A stretch of 7,526 nt of DNA from assembly GCA_016200765.1 (NCBI GenBank), contig JACQEC010000256.1, positions 1 through 7,526 of the forward strand. The letters are read 5' to 3'. This document shows positions 1-5,254 of the stretch, piece after piece (position 1 is the first letter of the stretch; every line of letters begins with the position of its first letter). Source of the stretch: Chloroflexota bacterium (GTDB lineage: Bacteria > Chloroflexota > Anaerolineae > JACRMK01). Position numbers and translations under genes: made by a program. The notes below the pieces were generated by a model. It was not told the origin of the DNA, did no database searches, and saw only the letters and a list, made by a program, of their open reading frames with translations.

Positions 1-89
1 ATTGCGCCCGCGCTGCCTCACGGACTCGCGTTGCTTAATGAGGTCTCTGAAGCCGACCAATTCCACGATGCGACGCGAGAACGCAGGGC
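1..89. other. Window edge with open frames on both strands; unresolved partial gene
   Basis: Two frames are open to the window edge and I cannot choose between them. On the plus strand, frame 1 reads from base 1 to a TAA at 91-93 and could be the last 30 codons of a gene converging on the nucleotidyltransferase gene, overlapping its end by a few bases. On the minus strand, a frame offset from the nucleotidyltransferase stop runs off the left edge, with a possible GTG start at 66 but no Shine-Dalgarno sequence. Both have mostly G or C in third codon positions. Neither stretch matches a family I recognise, and no terminator hairpin is evident here. Confidence 0.3.
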
Positions 90-1007
90 CTAAACCAAGA
101 ACTGCGTCCGATGGTCGGCAATGCGCCGGTTGGTGTTATTGAAATGGCCTTTACATTCGTCTGCGGACAAGGCGACGCTTGACGAATCGGCGCCCGGAAG
201 TCTGCGGAGCCGCTTTATCTTCCGTCGTTGTTCCCATGTTTCAAGCCAATCCCCAACGGGGCTTCGGAGCAGCGCCTCGAGAAATCCCTTGACAGCCTGC
301 ACTGGGCGTCCGAGTCTTATCTCGATCGGACCAGTGGGGGCACCCTCCGCCGCCGGTAAGAATTCAAGCGCCCATCGGTTCAGCGCGCGCATCTCGCGAT
401 AAACGTCCAGCCCATACAACGGAATCATTTGCACAAATTCACGCGCCGTGAAATACGAGCGATCGTTCAGCGTGAGCGCGTTTGCGCTTAGCAGATAGTT
501 CGGGCAAAGTTCGTCGTGAAGGAGGCGAGCGAAACGCACCAGTATGACAAGCAACATCCGTGTCAGCCAGACGCGCCCGTGAGCCGTAACGATAAAGAAG
601 TCCATATCGCTGCCCGGCTTCATATTGTGCATGGAGAGCGATCCTGTGACGGCGACCATGCGGACGAATGGCACGTGAGACATAATGGCCGCCCACCGCT
701 TGGCCCGACCCCAAATCTTGGCGGCGTCTTGGCGGCGCTGCAGCGTCGTTTCAATTACCGGGTATCGGCCCGGCAGGCAATAGAGGCCGTCGTGGCGCAC
801 CCAAGCCGTCCCATCGTGGCGATCGAGTGCGGCTCGCACGTCTGCTACTGACGCTGCAACTTCAAGATAGCGATGAATATCCAGAGGCGTGATGGCCTGA
901 TCGAACAGGTCGGCATAGGCAATCGTTCGCCGAATCGCCTGAATCATTGGATCGCTGAGGCCAGACTCAAGCGGTGATGGTGTTGAGTTGCCATTATCAG
1001 TGAGCAT
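90..1007 (-). CDS. Nucleotidyltransferase-fold protein with winged-helix-like N-terminus
   Basis: A 305-residue soluble protein. Residues about 21-95 look like a small helical/winged-helix segment (YADLFDQAIT, then GLYCLPGR). Residues 118-140 hold the polymerase-beta-type nucleotidyltransferase signature: GS at 122-123, ten residues, then D134-x-D136 followed by FFIV, the expected metal-binding pair. CPNYLL (168-173), the helical TAREFVQMIPLYG region (187-199) and CKGHF (285-289) are further blocks I recall from a conserved uncharacterised bacterial family. The transferred nucleotide and acceptor are unknown. The ATG at 1007 has no clear Shine-Dalgarno sequence, and an internal Met at residue 21 (just before the conserved part) is an alternative start. 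The gene lies 78 nt after the thioredoxin-like lipoprotein gene in the same direction, so it is probably last in that transcription unit. Fold call fairly sure; function open. Confidence 0.8.
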   Translation of the reverse strand: MLTDNGNSTPSPLESGLSDPMIQAIRRTIAYADLFDQAITPLDIHRYLEVAASVADVRAALDRHDGTAWVRHDGLYCLPGRYPVIETTLQRRQDAAKIWGRAKRWAAIMSHVPFVRMVAVTGSLSMHNMKPGSDMDFFIVTAHGRVWLTRMLLVILVRFARLLHDELCPNYLLSANALTLNDRSYFTAREFVQMIPLYGLDVYREMRALNRWALEFLPAAEGAPTGPIEIRLGRPVQAVKGFLEALLRSPVGDWLETWEQRRKIKRLRRLPGADSSSVALSADECKGHFNNTNRRIADHRTQFLV

Positions 1008-1085
1008 GAATTACATGAGAGTGAGAGAGGCCCCTGGTGGACGCAAGTCGGTGCGCGTCGCGCCGGGGGAAGTGAGAGTCAACGG

Positions 1086-2033
1086 TTAGTCGGCCACGAG
1101 AGCGCGAATATGCTGATTGACTTCGTCCTCGGTGAACAAGCCTTCGACGCGATAGGTGACTATGCCCGAGCGGTTGATGAGAAATAACCATGGTTCCGTC
1201 GTCAGGCCGTACGCTTGCATTGCCGGCGCATAGTGCCAAGCTGTGGTCGCGGGATTGGGCAGGCCGTCGAAGACTTCAACGTGCACGAAATTGATGGTTT
1301 CGCCATACCTCTTTTGGAGGGCGCTCGCGATTTCGTAGGCTGGCCCGCAGAAGCGCGTCTGGCAAAAGGCAGGGGTTGCAAATAGCAGCGCCGTGGGCTT
1401 GCCGCTGTTGAGTGCTTGGGCCAGGCTCTGCCGATAAAACGCAGCGTTGGGCGTGACGGCGGAGGTCAGCCGGCGGAGGTCATTGCCGACCGCCGCAACA
1501 CTCAGCGTCTCGACTGACGGCGCCTTCTGGCCCGGTTTAACGGTATTGGATGAGGCTGTCACATGGAAGCCCAGTCGTCGAATAGCCGCGCCGTCACCAG
1601 CCAGCCTTGCCTGCACTTCAACACCCCAATCGCCCGAGCGCGTGAATTCGCGTTCCTGCGCCCAGATTGCGGTCAGGCCGTCCGGGGTCTGCAGACGAAC
1701 AGCGTCGGCTTCCGATTCAAGAACGGGCCTATTTAGGTCGCCAAGGTCGTAATAGTGGAAGTGCACCGTGGCGTCGAGCAGGGCTTGATTGTTTTTGAGC
1801 AGGCCAACTGCGAACCGATTCGGCCCGACGATCAACTCGGATGGGACGAGCACAATCTGAATATCAGCGTTGGCTTGCAACGGGTCAATGTGAGGTTGGC
1901 TATGACCATCGCTGATTCCTGCGACGCGAGGCGGAACCTGATCGGGCACAGGCGCTGTGGAGGACGCGGGAGAACTGGCGTCACAAGCGACCAGCGCTAG
2001 CAGTACCAGAATAAGCACGAACGAACGCTTCAT
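1086..2033 (-). CDS. Lipoprotein with YtkA/CopC-like and thioredoxin-like domains
   Basis: The chosen ATG at 2033 gives 315 residues beginning directly with a lipoprotein signal: MKRS, a hydrophobic core, and lipobox LVAC with Cys17 as the lipidated residue. A Ser/Ala/Pro linker follows. A longer reading from TTG at 2057 only adds eight residues ahead of the signal and is less likely. Residues about 57-160 look like an all-beta domain of YtkA/CopC type (FAVGLL, VHFHYYDL, GDWGVEVQ). Residues about 195-315 are thioredoxin-like: ALLFATPAFC, a redox-type pair C224/C229 spaced CxxxxC instead of CxxC, and the cis-proline strand TEPWLFLI (Pro281). The product should be anchored outside the cytoplasmic membrane and act on thiols, peroxide or metal; the substrate is unknown. 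It lies about 80 nt downstream of the Arg-repeat gene. No Shine-Dalgarno sequence is visible, so initiation may be leaderless or weak. Confidence 0.85.
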   Translation of the reverse strand: MKRSFVLILVLLALVACDASSPASSTAPVPDQVPPRVAGISDGHSQPHIDPLQANADIQIVLVPSELIVGPNRFAVGLLKNNQALLDATVHFHYYDLGDLNRPVLESEADAVRLQTPDGLTAIWAQEREFTRSGDWGVEVQARLAGDGAAIRRLGFHVTASSNTVKPGQKAPSVETLSVAAVGNDLRRLTSAVTPNAAFYRQSLAQALNSGKPTALLFATPAFCQTRFCGPAYEIASALQKRYGETINFVHVEVFDGLPNPATTAWHYAPAMQAYGLTTEPWLFLINRSGIVTYRVEGLFTEDEVNQHIRALVAD

Positions 2034-2114
2034 GATAATGTGAGGGTTCTGTTTCAAGCCGACTTTGGGTCTGTGCGGCGGGTGTGTATTCCTGTATGAC
2101 GACGATGCCGCACT

Positions 2115-2528
2115 TTAACGCTCCTCTATCCGGCGCACCCGCAGGCGCCGTTCGCCCTGCCTGCGCCTACCCTTGCGGCGCTCTCGGGCACGCCGATCAC
2201 CAGCCCCCGGAGCGAGCAATGCGCGGTCGCGCTTCCGGCGACTGGACTGTCGCCGGTCGCTGCGGCGGCGCTCGGTCCGGCGACGGTTGCTGTTGCGGCG
2301 TCGAGTCGCGGCCGATTGGGGCGAGCCTGTAGGTCCGACCGGTGCGATGGCCGTTTCCGATTCGGCTATCGCGGCGTGTGCCACCTCAATCAACTCGACC
2401 TCGGTGCATCGAATCTGCCATTCTTGTATAAACGCGTGGAGGCCGTTCACGATGGCGTCAAAATCGTAATTGAGGGCTGCCTGCTCTCGCGCACACTGCT
2501 GAAGCGCTAATTCCTCTTCCAGGGTCAT
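2115..2528 (-). CDS. Small protein with Arg-rich pentapeptide repeats, coupled to CYTH gene
   Basis: A 137-residue protein of no family I recognise. Its ATG overlaps the stop of the CYTH gene as ATGA (2525-2528), and a GGAGGG Shine-Dalgarno lies about five bases upstream, so translation is real and coupled. Residues 1-60 are acidic and helical (MTLEEELALQQ, then FDAIVNGLHAFIQEW). Residues 61-75 are a Pro/Gly/Ser linker. Residues 76-137 form a highly basic tail with a strict period of five: RR recurs at 77-78, 82-83, 87-88, 92-93, 97-98, 112-113, 117-118, 122-123, 127-128 and 132-133, often preceded by D or E. Two units (101-110) are degenerate but keep the register. Such a tail could bind nucleic acid, polyphosphate or another polyanion; that is inference. 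The plus strand here is also open, but that is the mirror of repetitive Arg codons. Confidence 0.75.
   Translation of the reverse strand: MTLEEELALQQCAREQAALNYDFDAIVNGLHAFIQEWQIRCTEVELIEVAHAAIAESETAIAPVGPTGSPQSAATRRRNSNRRRTERRRSDRRQSSRRKRDRALLAPGAGDRRARERRKGRRRQGERRLRVRRIEER
2118..2303 (-). repeat. Coding 15-bp-period repeat (xRRxx pentads)
   Basis: This stretch encodes residues 76-137 of the small Arg-rich protein as twelve five-residue units plus a two-residue remainder, in unbroken register. The units are RRRNS, NRRRT, ERRRS, DRRQS, SRRKR, DRALL, APGAG, DRRAR, ERRKG, RRRQG, ERRLR and VRRIE, then ER. Codons vary between units, so the periodicity is held at protein level more than as exact DNA copies, pointing to selection for the pattern rather than recent slippage. 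Confidence 0.8.
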
Positions 2529-3343
2529 GGCGCCCTCCGTGCATCCACGAATCGAGTGGTTGTAACGGGCTGGTCTGCCTTTTGCAAGAAGGCCTCCAGC
2601 CGATCAACCGCGTCAATGCTGACAAATCCTCCGTCTCCGGCGATAGATGACATGCCGTCGCGCCGAAGGAGCGCTTCAATGGCTTTACCGGTTGCTAATT
2701 TGCCGTACGGCCAAAGACGAAGCACAGAACCATACTGATTGAAGAGCGCGCCGGTCACCGCGCTGACTGCCGCCAAGCCAGAATCTGATTTGCTTTCAAC
2801 TTCGACCTCGCAAAGCCGTATGGACAAATCTTGGACATGATAGGCTACACAGTCCACGGCAAGCTCCGCAAGGACTGTATTTTCTTCGCCGCTAACACTC
2901 CTGATTACGCGCGCTGTTTCGCGCTCTTGAATAACCACCAAGCCCATGTTTCTAAGCGTGGCGACAGGGTCTTGGGCGTCTGCCAGGGAGGCAACGGAAA
3001 AGGCGTTGATACCCGAGTGAATTAATTCATCCGTGATCGTCTCGACTGCTTCGTGGGACCACGGTAAGTCTAATTCTGAGCGGGTCACCGCACCCCAATC
3101 GTTGGATTGCGCGCTGCCCTTGAGCGTTATGCGATAGGCGGTTCCGCGCCTTCTCGTGCGGAGTGCGATCTGAAGTGATTCCAACGTACTATCTGGCAGG
3201 TCGTAGTGCGTATCGTGAATATGGAGTGTTTCGGGATGCGACAAGCGATAGCCCGCCGCCGAGTCCATAGCCGCGATAGCCTTCGCGATACTTTGGGGCG
3301 CTGATGAGCGTATCAGCAGCGCCGTCTCTATCTCTAGAGCCAC
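2525..3343 (-). CDS. CYTH-domain (triphosphate tunnel) protein
   Basis: The chosen GTG at 3343, 7 nt after the stop of the membrane-protein gene, gives 272 residues and starts right at the first CYTH strand. The frame stays open back to 3583, but that extension lies inside the upstream gene and reads as an Arg/Ala-rich shadow. Family blocks in order: EIETALLI (4-11), HDTHYDLPDSTL (43-54, matching the usual DT-x-yyD-t region), LRTRRRGTAYRITLKG (61-76), RSELDLPW (88-95), ERETAR (140-145), CEVEVESK (178-185) and YGKLATGKAIEALL (213-226). CYTH proteins form a beta tunnel that binds inorganic triphosphate, polyphosphate or nucleotide triphosphates with metal ions. The N-terminal signature is ExExA here, not ExExK, so activity may differ from thiamine triphosphatases and adenylyl cyclases. 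There is no attached CHAD domain; the downstream coupled partner is the Arg-repeat protein. Domain sure, substrate unknown. Confidence 0.85.
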   Translation of the reverse strand: MALEIETALLIRSSAPQSIAKAIAAMDSAAGYRLSHPETLHIHDTHYDLPDSTLESLQIALRTRRRGTAYRITLKGSAQSNDWGAVTRSELDLPWSHEAVETITDELIHSGINAFSVASLADAQDPVATLRNMGLVVIQERETARVIRSVSGEENTVLAELAVDCVAYHVQDLSIRLCEVEVESKSDSGLAAVSAVTGALFNQYGSVLRLWPYGKLATGKAIEALLRRDGMSSIAGDGGFVSIDAVDRLEAFLQKADQPVTTTRFVDARRAP

Positions 3344-3350
3344 GACGCCG

Positions 3351-3863
3351 TTAAACGTACCGCCAAATTGCCATCGCGGCAACGGCCACAACGAGTAGGA
3401 CTGCGTCGCGCCTTCCCGTGCGACGCAGACGATCTTGCAGGCTCGACACCTCAGCCATTTGGCCCGCAGTAGGCGGTGCGCCGGAGGCGGTGATCTCCGC
3501 GCCGAGCGCGCCCAGTCGGCGAGTGGTTGGATTGATGACCGCGAAGCCTTCTGTACCCGCGCCGATGGCCGCCAGCGCGCCAAGCGTCAGGATCAGCCCC
3601 TGGCTTGTGGTGATCCAGTTAATTTGAAAGCCGCCAGAGTCACGCCAATACAGCAGGAGACCAGCAAGGATAGTCAGCAACGCTGCTGTGGCGACGGTCG
3701 CCGGGAAGTTGCCAGCCAGCAAGCGCTGCATGAATTTCTGGCTGTTGGGCGCCGTCGCCCTCACTGTGGGCTCGATGTAGCCGGCGACCATGATGGCGGC
3801 GCCGACCCAAAACACGCCGGCCACTATATGGATCAGGCGAAGCACGAGCATAATACCATCCAT
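3351..3863 (-). CDS. Four-helix integral membrane protein (DUF2269/CopD-like)
   Basis: A 170-residue membrane protein. The ATG at 3863 is preceded by a strong GGGGAGGG Shine-Dalgarno at a spacing of about seven bases. An in-frame reading from 3926 adds 21 polar residues and is rejected. Four hydrophobic segments are visible at about residues 5-27 (LRLIHIVAGVFWVGAAIM), 54-75, 88-110 and 151-168. The loop between helices 3 and 4 carries a conserved-looking amphipathic stretch (TTRRLGALGAEI). The opening LxxxHIxxGVFWVGA resembles CopD/DUF2269-type membrane proteins, some of which are linked to copper handling or haem; no His-rich metal site stands out, so function stays open. It is first in the minus-strand block, followed closely by the CYTH gene, and diverges from the cupredoxin gene, which weakly supports an envelope or metal-related role. 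Confidence 0.8.
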   Translation of the reverse strand: MDGIMLVLRLIHIVAGVFWVGAAIMVAGYIEPTVRATAPNSQKFMQRLLAGNFPATVATAALLTILAGLLLYWRDSGGFQINWITTSQGLILTLGALAAIGAGTEGFAVINPTTRRLGALGAEITASGAPPTAGQMAEVSSLQDRLRRTGRRDAVLLVVAVAAMAIWRYV

Positions 3864-3928
3864 GTCAAAACCCTCCCCTAGCTTCTTTGGTTGATGATGC
3901 GCATTGCGGCGCACGATGCTGTGCAAAT

Positions 3929-3957
3929 TTGACAGTCCATAGGCGTGATGTTACTAT
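3929..3957 (+). promoter_or_regulatory. Sigma-70-type promoter for the cupredoxin gene
   Basis: A consensus -35 box TTGACA (3929-3934), a 17-base spacer, and a -10 box TACTAT (3952-3957) preceded by TG one base upstream (3949-3950), i.e. an extended -10. Transcription would begin near 3964, leaving a leader of about 60 nt. A small inverted repeat, TGCGC (3898-3902) and GCGCA (3909-3913), lies upstream between the divergent genes and might be an operator, but it is too short to insist on. Confidence 0.65.
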
Positions 3958-4009
3958 CGGACTATTGGCTCAATGCCATGGGCAACAGGCCCTATCTCAA
4001 AATTCCCAC

Positions 4010-4015
4010 AGGAGG
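4010..4015 (+). promoter_or_regulatory. Ribosome binding site AGGAGG setting the cupredoxin start
   Basis: A full AGGAGG lies eight bases before the ATG at 4024. It fixes the start at that codon and rules out a longer in-frame reading from 3973, which would place 17 polar residues ahead of the signal peptide. Confidence 0.85.
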
Positions 4016-4023
4016 AGATTCAC

Positions 4024-4428
4024 ATGCTGTATAGAAGTACAATGGCAGCCGCTGTACTCGTAACAACACTTTTGGCATTAGCCGCGTGTGGTGGGCCGAG
4101 CAGCGGTGGAGCGCCCACATCTGCAACATCGGTCAGCTCGGGCGCCAAGTCTATCGTGGTGTCCGCAACAGAATTCAAGTTCGACCCACCCGACCAGACG
4201 TTCAAAGCCGGCGAAAAAGTTAAGATTTCACTGACGAACAAAGGCGCGGTGATCCACACATGGATCTTACTGGGCGCGGACGGTAAGGAAATAATCAAGC
4301 TTAAGGCCGATCCGGGAAAGACAGACGCCAAGGAATTCACAGCCCCGGCTGCCGGCAGCTATCAGATTGTGTGCGACGAAGCCGGCCATAAAGAATCAGG
4401 CATGGTAGGCAAGGCTACGGTTCAATAA
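4024..4428 (+). CDS. Cupredoxin lipoprotein (auracyanin/plastocyanin-like)
   Basis: A 134-residue blue-copper-type protein. Residues 1-22 are a lipoprotein signal with lipobox LAAC (Cys22), followed by a Gly/Ser/Thr/Ala linker to about residue 42, so the domain should be tethered to the outer face of the membrane. The domain (about 43-134) carries a complete type 1 copper ligand set: His78 (VIHTW), Cys117 (IVCDEAGH), His122 and Met127 (ESGM), with C-x4-H-x4-M spacing. The expected role is single-electron transfer between membrane complexes, as for auracyanins of filamentous anoxygenic phototrophs, although copper binding or storage cannot be excluded. It is a single-gene unit with its own strong promoter, a full Shine-Dalgarno sequence and a terminator, suggesting high expression. 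It is divergent from the four-helix membrane protein gene. Confidence 0.9.
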   Translation: MLYRSTMAAAVLVTTLLALAACGGPSSGGAPTSATSVSSGAKSIVVSATEFKFDPPDQTFKAGEKVKISLTNKGAVIHTWILLGADGKEIIKLKADPGKTDAKEFTAPAAGSYQIVCDEAGHKESGMVGKATVQ

Positions 4429-4454
4429 ACCGCGCAACTTCAGCTCGGTGCTGC

Positions 4455-4488
4455 AAATCCCCGCAACAACGTTGCGGGGATTTTGTTT
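4455..4488 (+). terminator. Strong intrinsic terminator after the cupredoxin gene
   Basis: A perfect 13-bp stem (4455-4467 with 4471-4483; core CCCCGCAAC / GTTGCGGGG) encloses a three-base loop AAC and runs into TTTTGTTT. It lies 27 nt after the cupredoxin stop. Read on the minus strand the hairpin is followed only by a short T stretch, so it may also slow transcription from the converging TPR gene, but the better U-tract is on the plus side. Confidence 0.9.
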
Positions 4489-4513
4489 GATGATGTGTCG
4501 CGCCTGGCCGACG

Positions 4514-5008
4514 CTATGCGTGCCGCGGTACTTGAAAGCGGTAGAGGGTGTAAGCTTCATTGGGGCCAGTGCCGGCCTTCGCAACGGCAGGACTATTGGT
4601 CGGATGCGTATTGGCGACAGCAAGCTTTTGCGAGAGGGACTGAATCTGGCGGTCGCAATAACGAAGCCGAACCGAGCTGTCGCGATAGCCGTCGGCTTGC
4701 GCCAGAACACAGTGAAAATCATGGCGCGCGGCCAGCCAAAGGCCAATCCCCATGCGCTTACATCCCCGCTCGTACGCTGAATGAATGGCATAGCAACGTC
4801 GCGCTTCTAGTATGCGGTGTGCCGCGCCGGGGAAATCAGGCACGAGGCTTAGCACCCGTTCGAGTTTATATACGGCGTCTTGCCAGCTCCGCTGTTCGAT
4901 TGCGGCGCACGCATCGTCGTACAGTTGAGCGACACGTCGCCTTTGACCCCAGGTCAGTTCAGACATCACAGGCTCTTCGCAACTTTCGACATGTAGGTTT
5001 GCGGCCAT
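4514..5008 (-). CDS. Small TPR-like repeat protein
   Basis: A protein of up to 164 residues with no signal peptide or membrane segment. Two tandem helical-hairpin units resemble tetratricopeptide repeats: residues about 27-60 (LYDDACAAIEQRSWQDAVYKLERVLSLVPDF) and about 78-112 (AYERGCKRMGIGLWLAARHDFHCVLAQADGYRD). They share the pattern small helix, W at the turn, A, hydrophobic helix, then P/G-x-(F/Y). A Thr/Ser/Pro/Ala-rich tail follows from about residue 132. The role is probably protein-protein interaction; partner unknown. Start uncertain: ATG at 5008 has no Shine-Dalgarno sequence, whereas an internal ATG at 4966 (residue 15) has a weak GAAGAG upstream and begins just before the repeats. 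It converges on the cupredoxin gene across the terminator and follows the acyl-CoA dehydrogenase gene after about 245 nt, so it probably has its own promoter. Confidence 0.7.
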   Translation of the reverse strand: MAANLHVESCEEPVMSELTWGQRRRVAQLYDDACAAIEQRSWQDAVYKLERVLSLVPDFPGAAHRILEARRCYAIHSAYERGCKRMGIGLWLAARHDFHCVLAQADGYRDSSVRLRYCDRQIQSLSQKLAVANTHPTNSPAVAKAGTGPNEAYTLYRFQVPRHA

Positions 5009-5177
5009 CGCCGGCGTAATGTGCTGCGCGGCACCGGCGGTCTCCGTTCCGGTTGTCCACGATGGCGTGTCGGCGCTACGATAGCCAGATCGTGCTCAGT
5101 GCGACCTCTAACGCGGCGCTTTGCGTCATTCTCCCGGCAAGGGACGGCAGGTCGCGCGATCTGTCGTCCGCGAGCCT

Positions 5178-5206
5178 ATTGTAACATGGTTTGACGGTCT
5201 CCGTCT
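5178..5206 (-). promoter_or_regulatory. Possible promoter for the TPR-like gene
   Basis: On the minus strand a TACAAT -10 box (5183 to 5178) lies 17 bases from a poor -35 candidate AGACGG (5206 to 5201). If used, the leader would be about 165-210 nt, depending on the start codon. The rest of the 5009-5254 gap shows short inverted repeats but no recognisable riboswitch, tRNA or ORF with coding character. Confidence 0.3.
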
Positions 5207-5254
5207 ACTGGCGTGAGAATGTTACCGGACGACGTTCGATGTCTGCGGCAGGGA

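Noticed and set aside
90..1007. MNT/HEPN-type toxin-antitoxin pair
   Set aside because: The protein is about three times the length of a minimal nucleotidyltransferase antitoxin, and the adjacent gene encodes an exported lipoprotein rather than a HEPN protein.
2034..2057. TTG start for the lipoprotein at 2057
   Set aside because: It places eight polar residues before a textbook lipoprotein signal that begins at ATG 2033, and has no ribosome site.
2118..2303. CRISPR array or tandem DNA repeat as an explanation for the 15-bp periodicity
   Set aside because: There are no identical repeats with unique spacers, copies vary at codon level, and the pattern is explained by a coding pentad repeat.
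2173..2469. Plus-strand basic ORF opposite the Arg-repeat gene
   Set aside because: It is the mirror of repetitive CG-rich Arg codons. The minus-strand gene has an ATGA overlap with CYTH and a good Shine-Dalgarno; the plus frame has neither support nor family resemblance.
3344..3583. Upstream extension of the CYTH reading frame to 3583
   Set aside because: It lies within the membrane-protein gene, which has a strong Shine-Dalgarno and clear helices. The extension is a low-information Arg/Ala-rich shadow, and the CYTH fold begins exactly after the GTG at 3343.
3973..4023. Longer start for the cupredoxin at 3973
   Set aside because: The AGGAGG at 4010-4015 and the signal peptide both point to ATG 4024.
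4448..5019. Plus-strand ORFs over the TPR-like gene
   Set aside because: They start within or beside the terminator hairpin, lack ribosome sites and give no recognisable domains, whereas the minus frame shows two TPR-like units.
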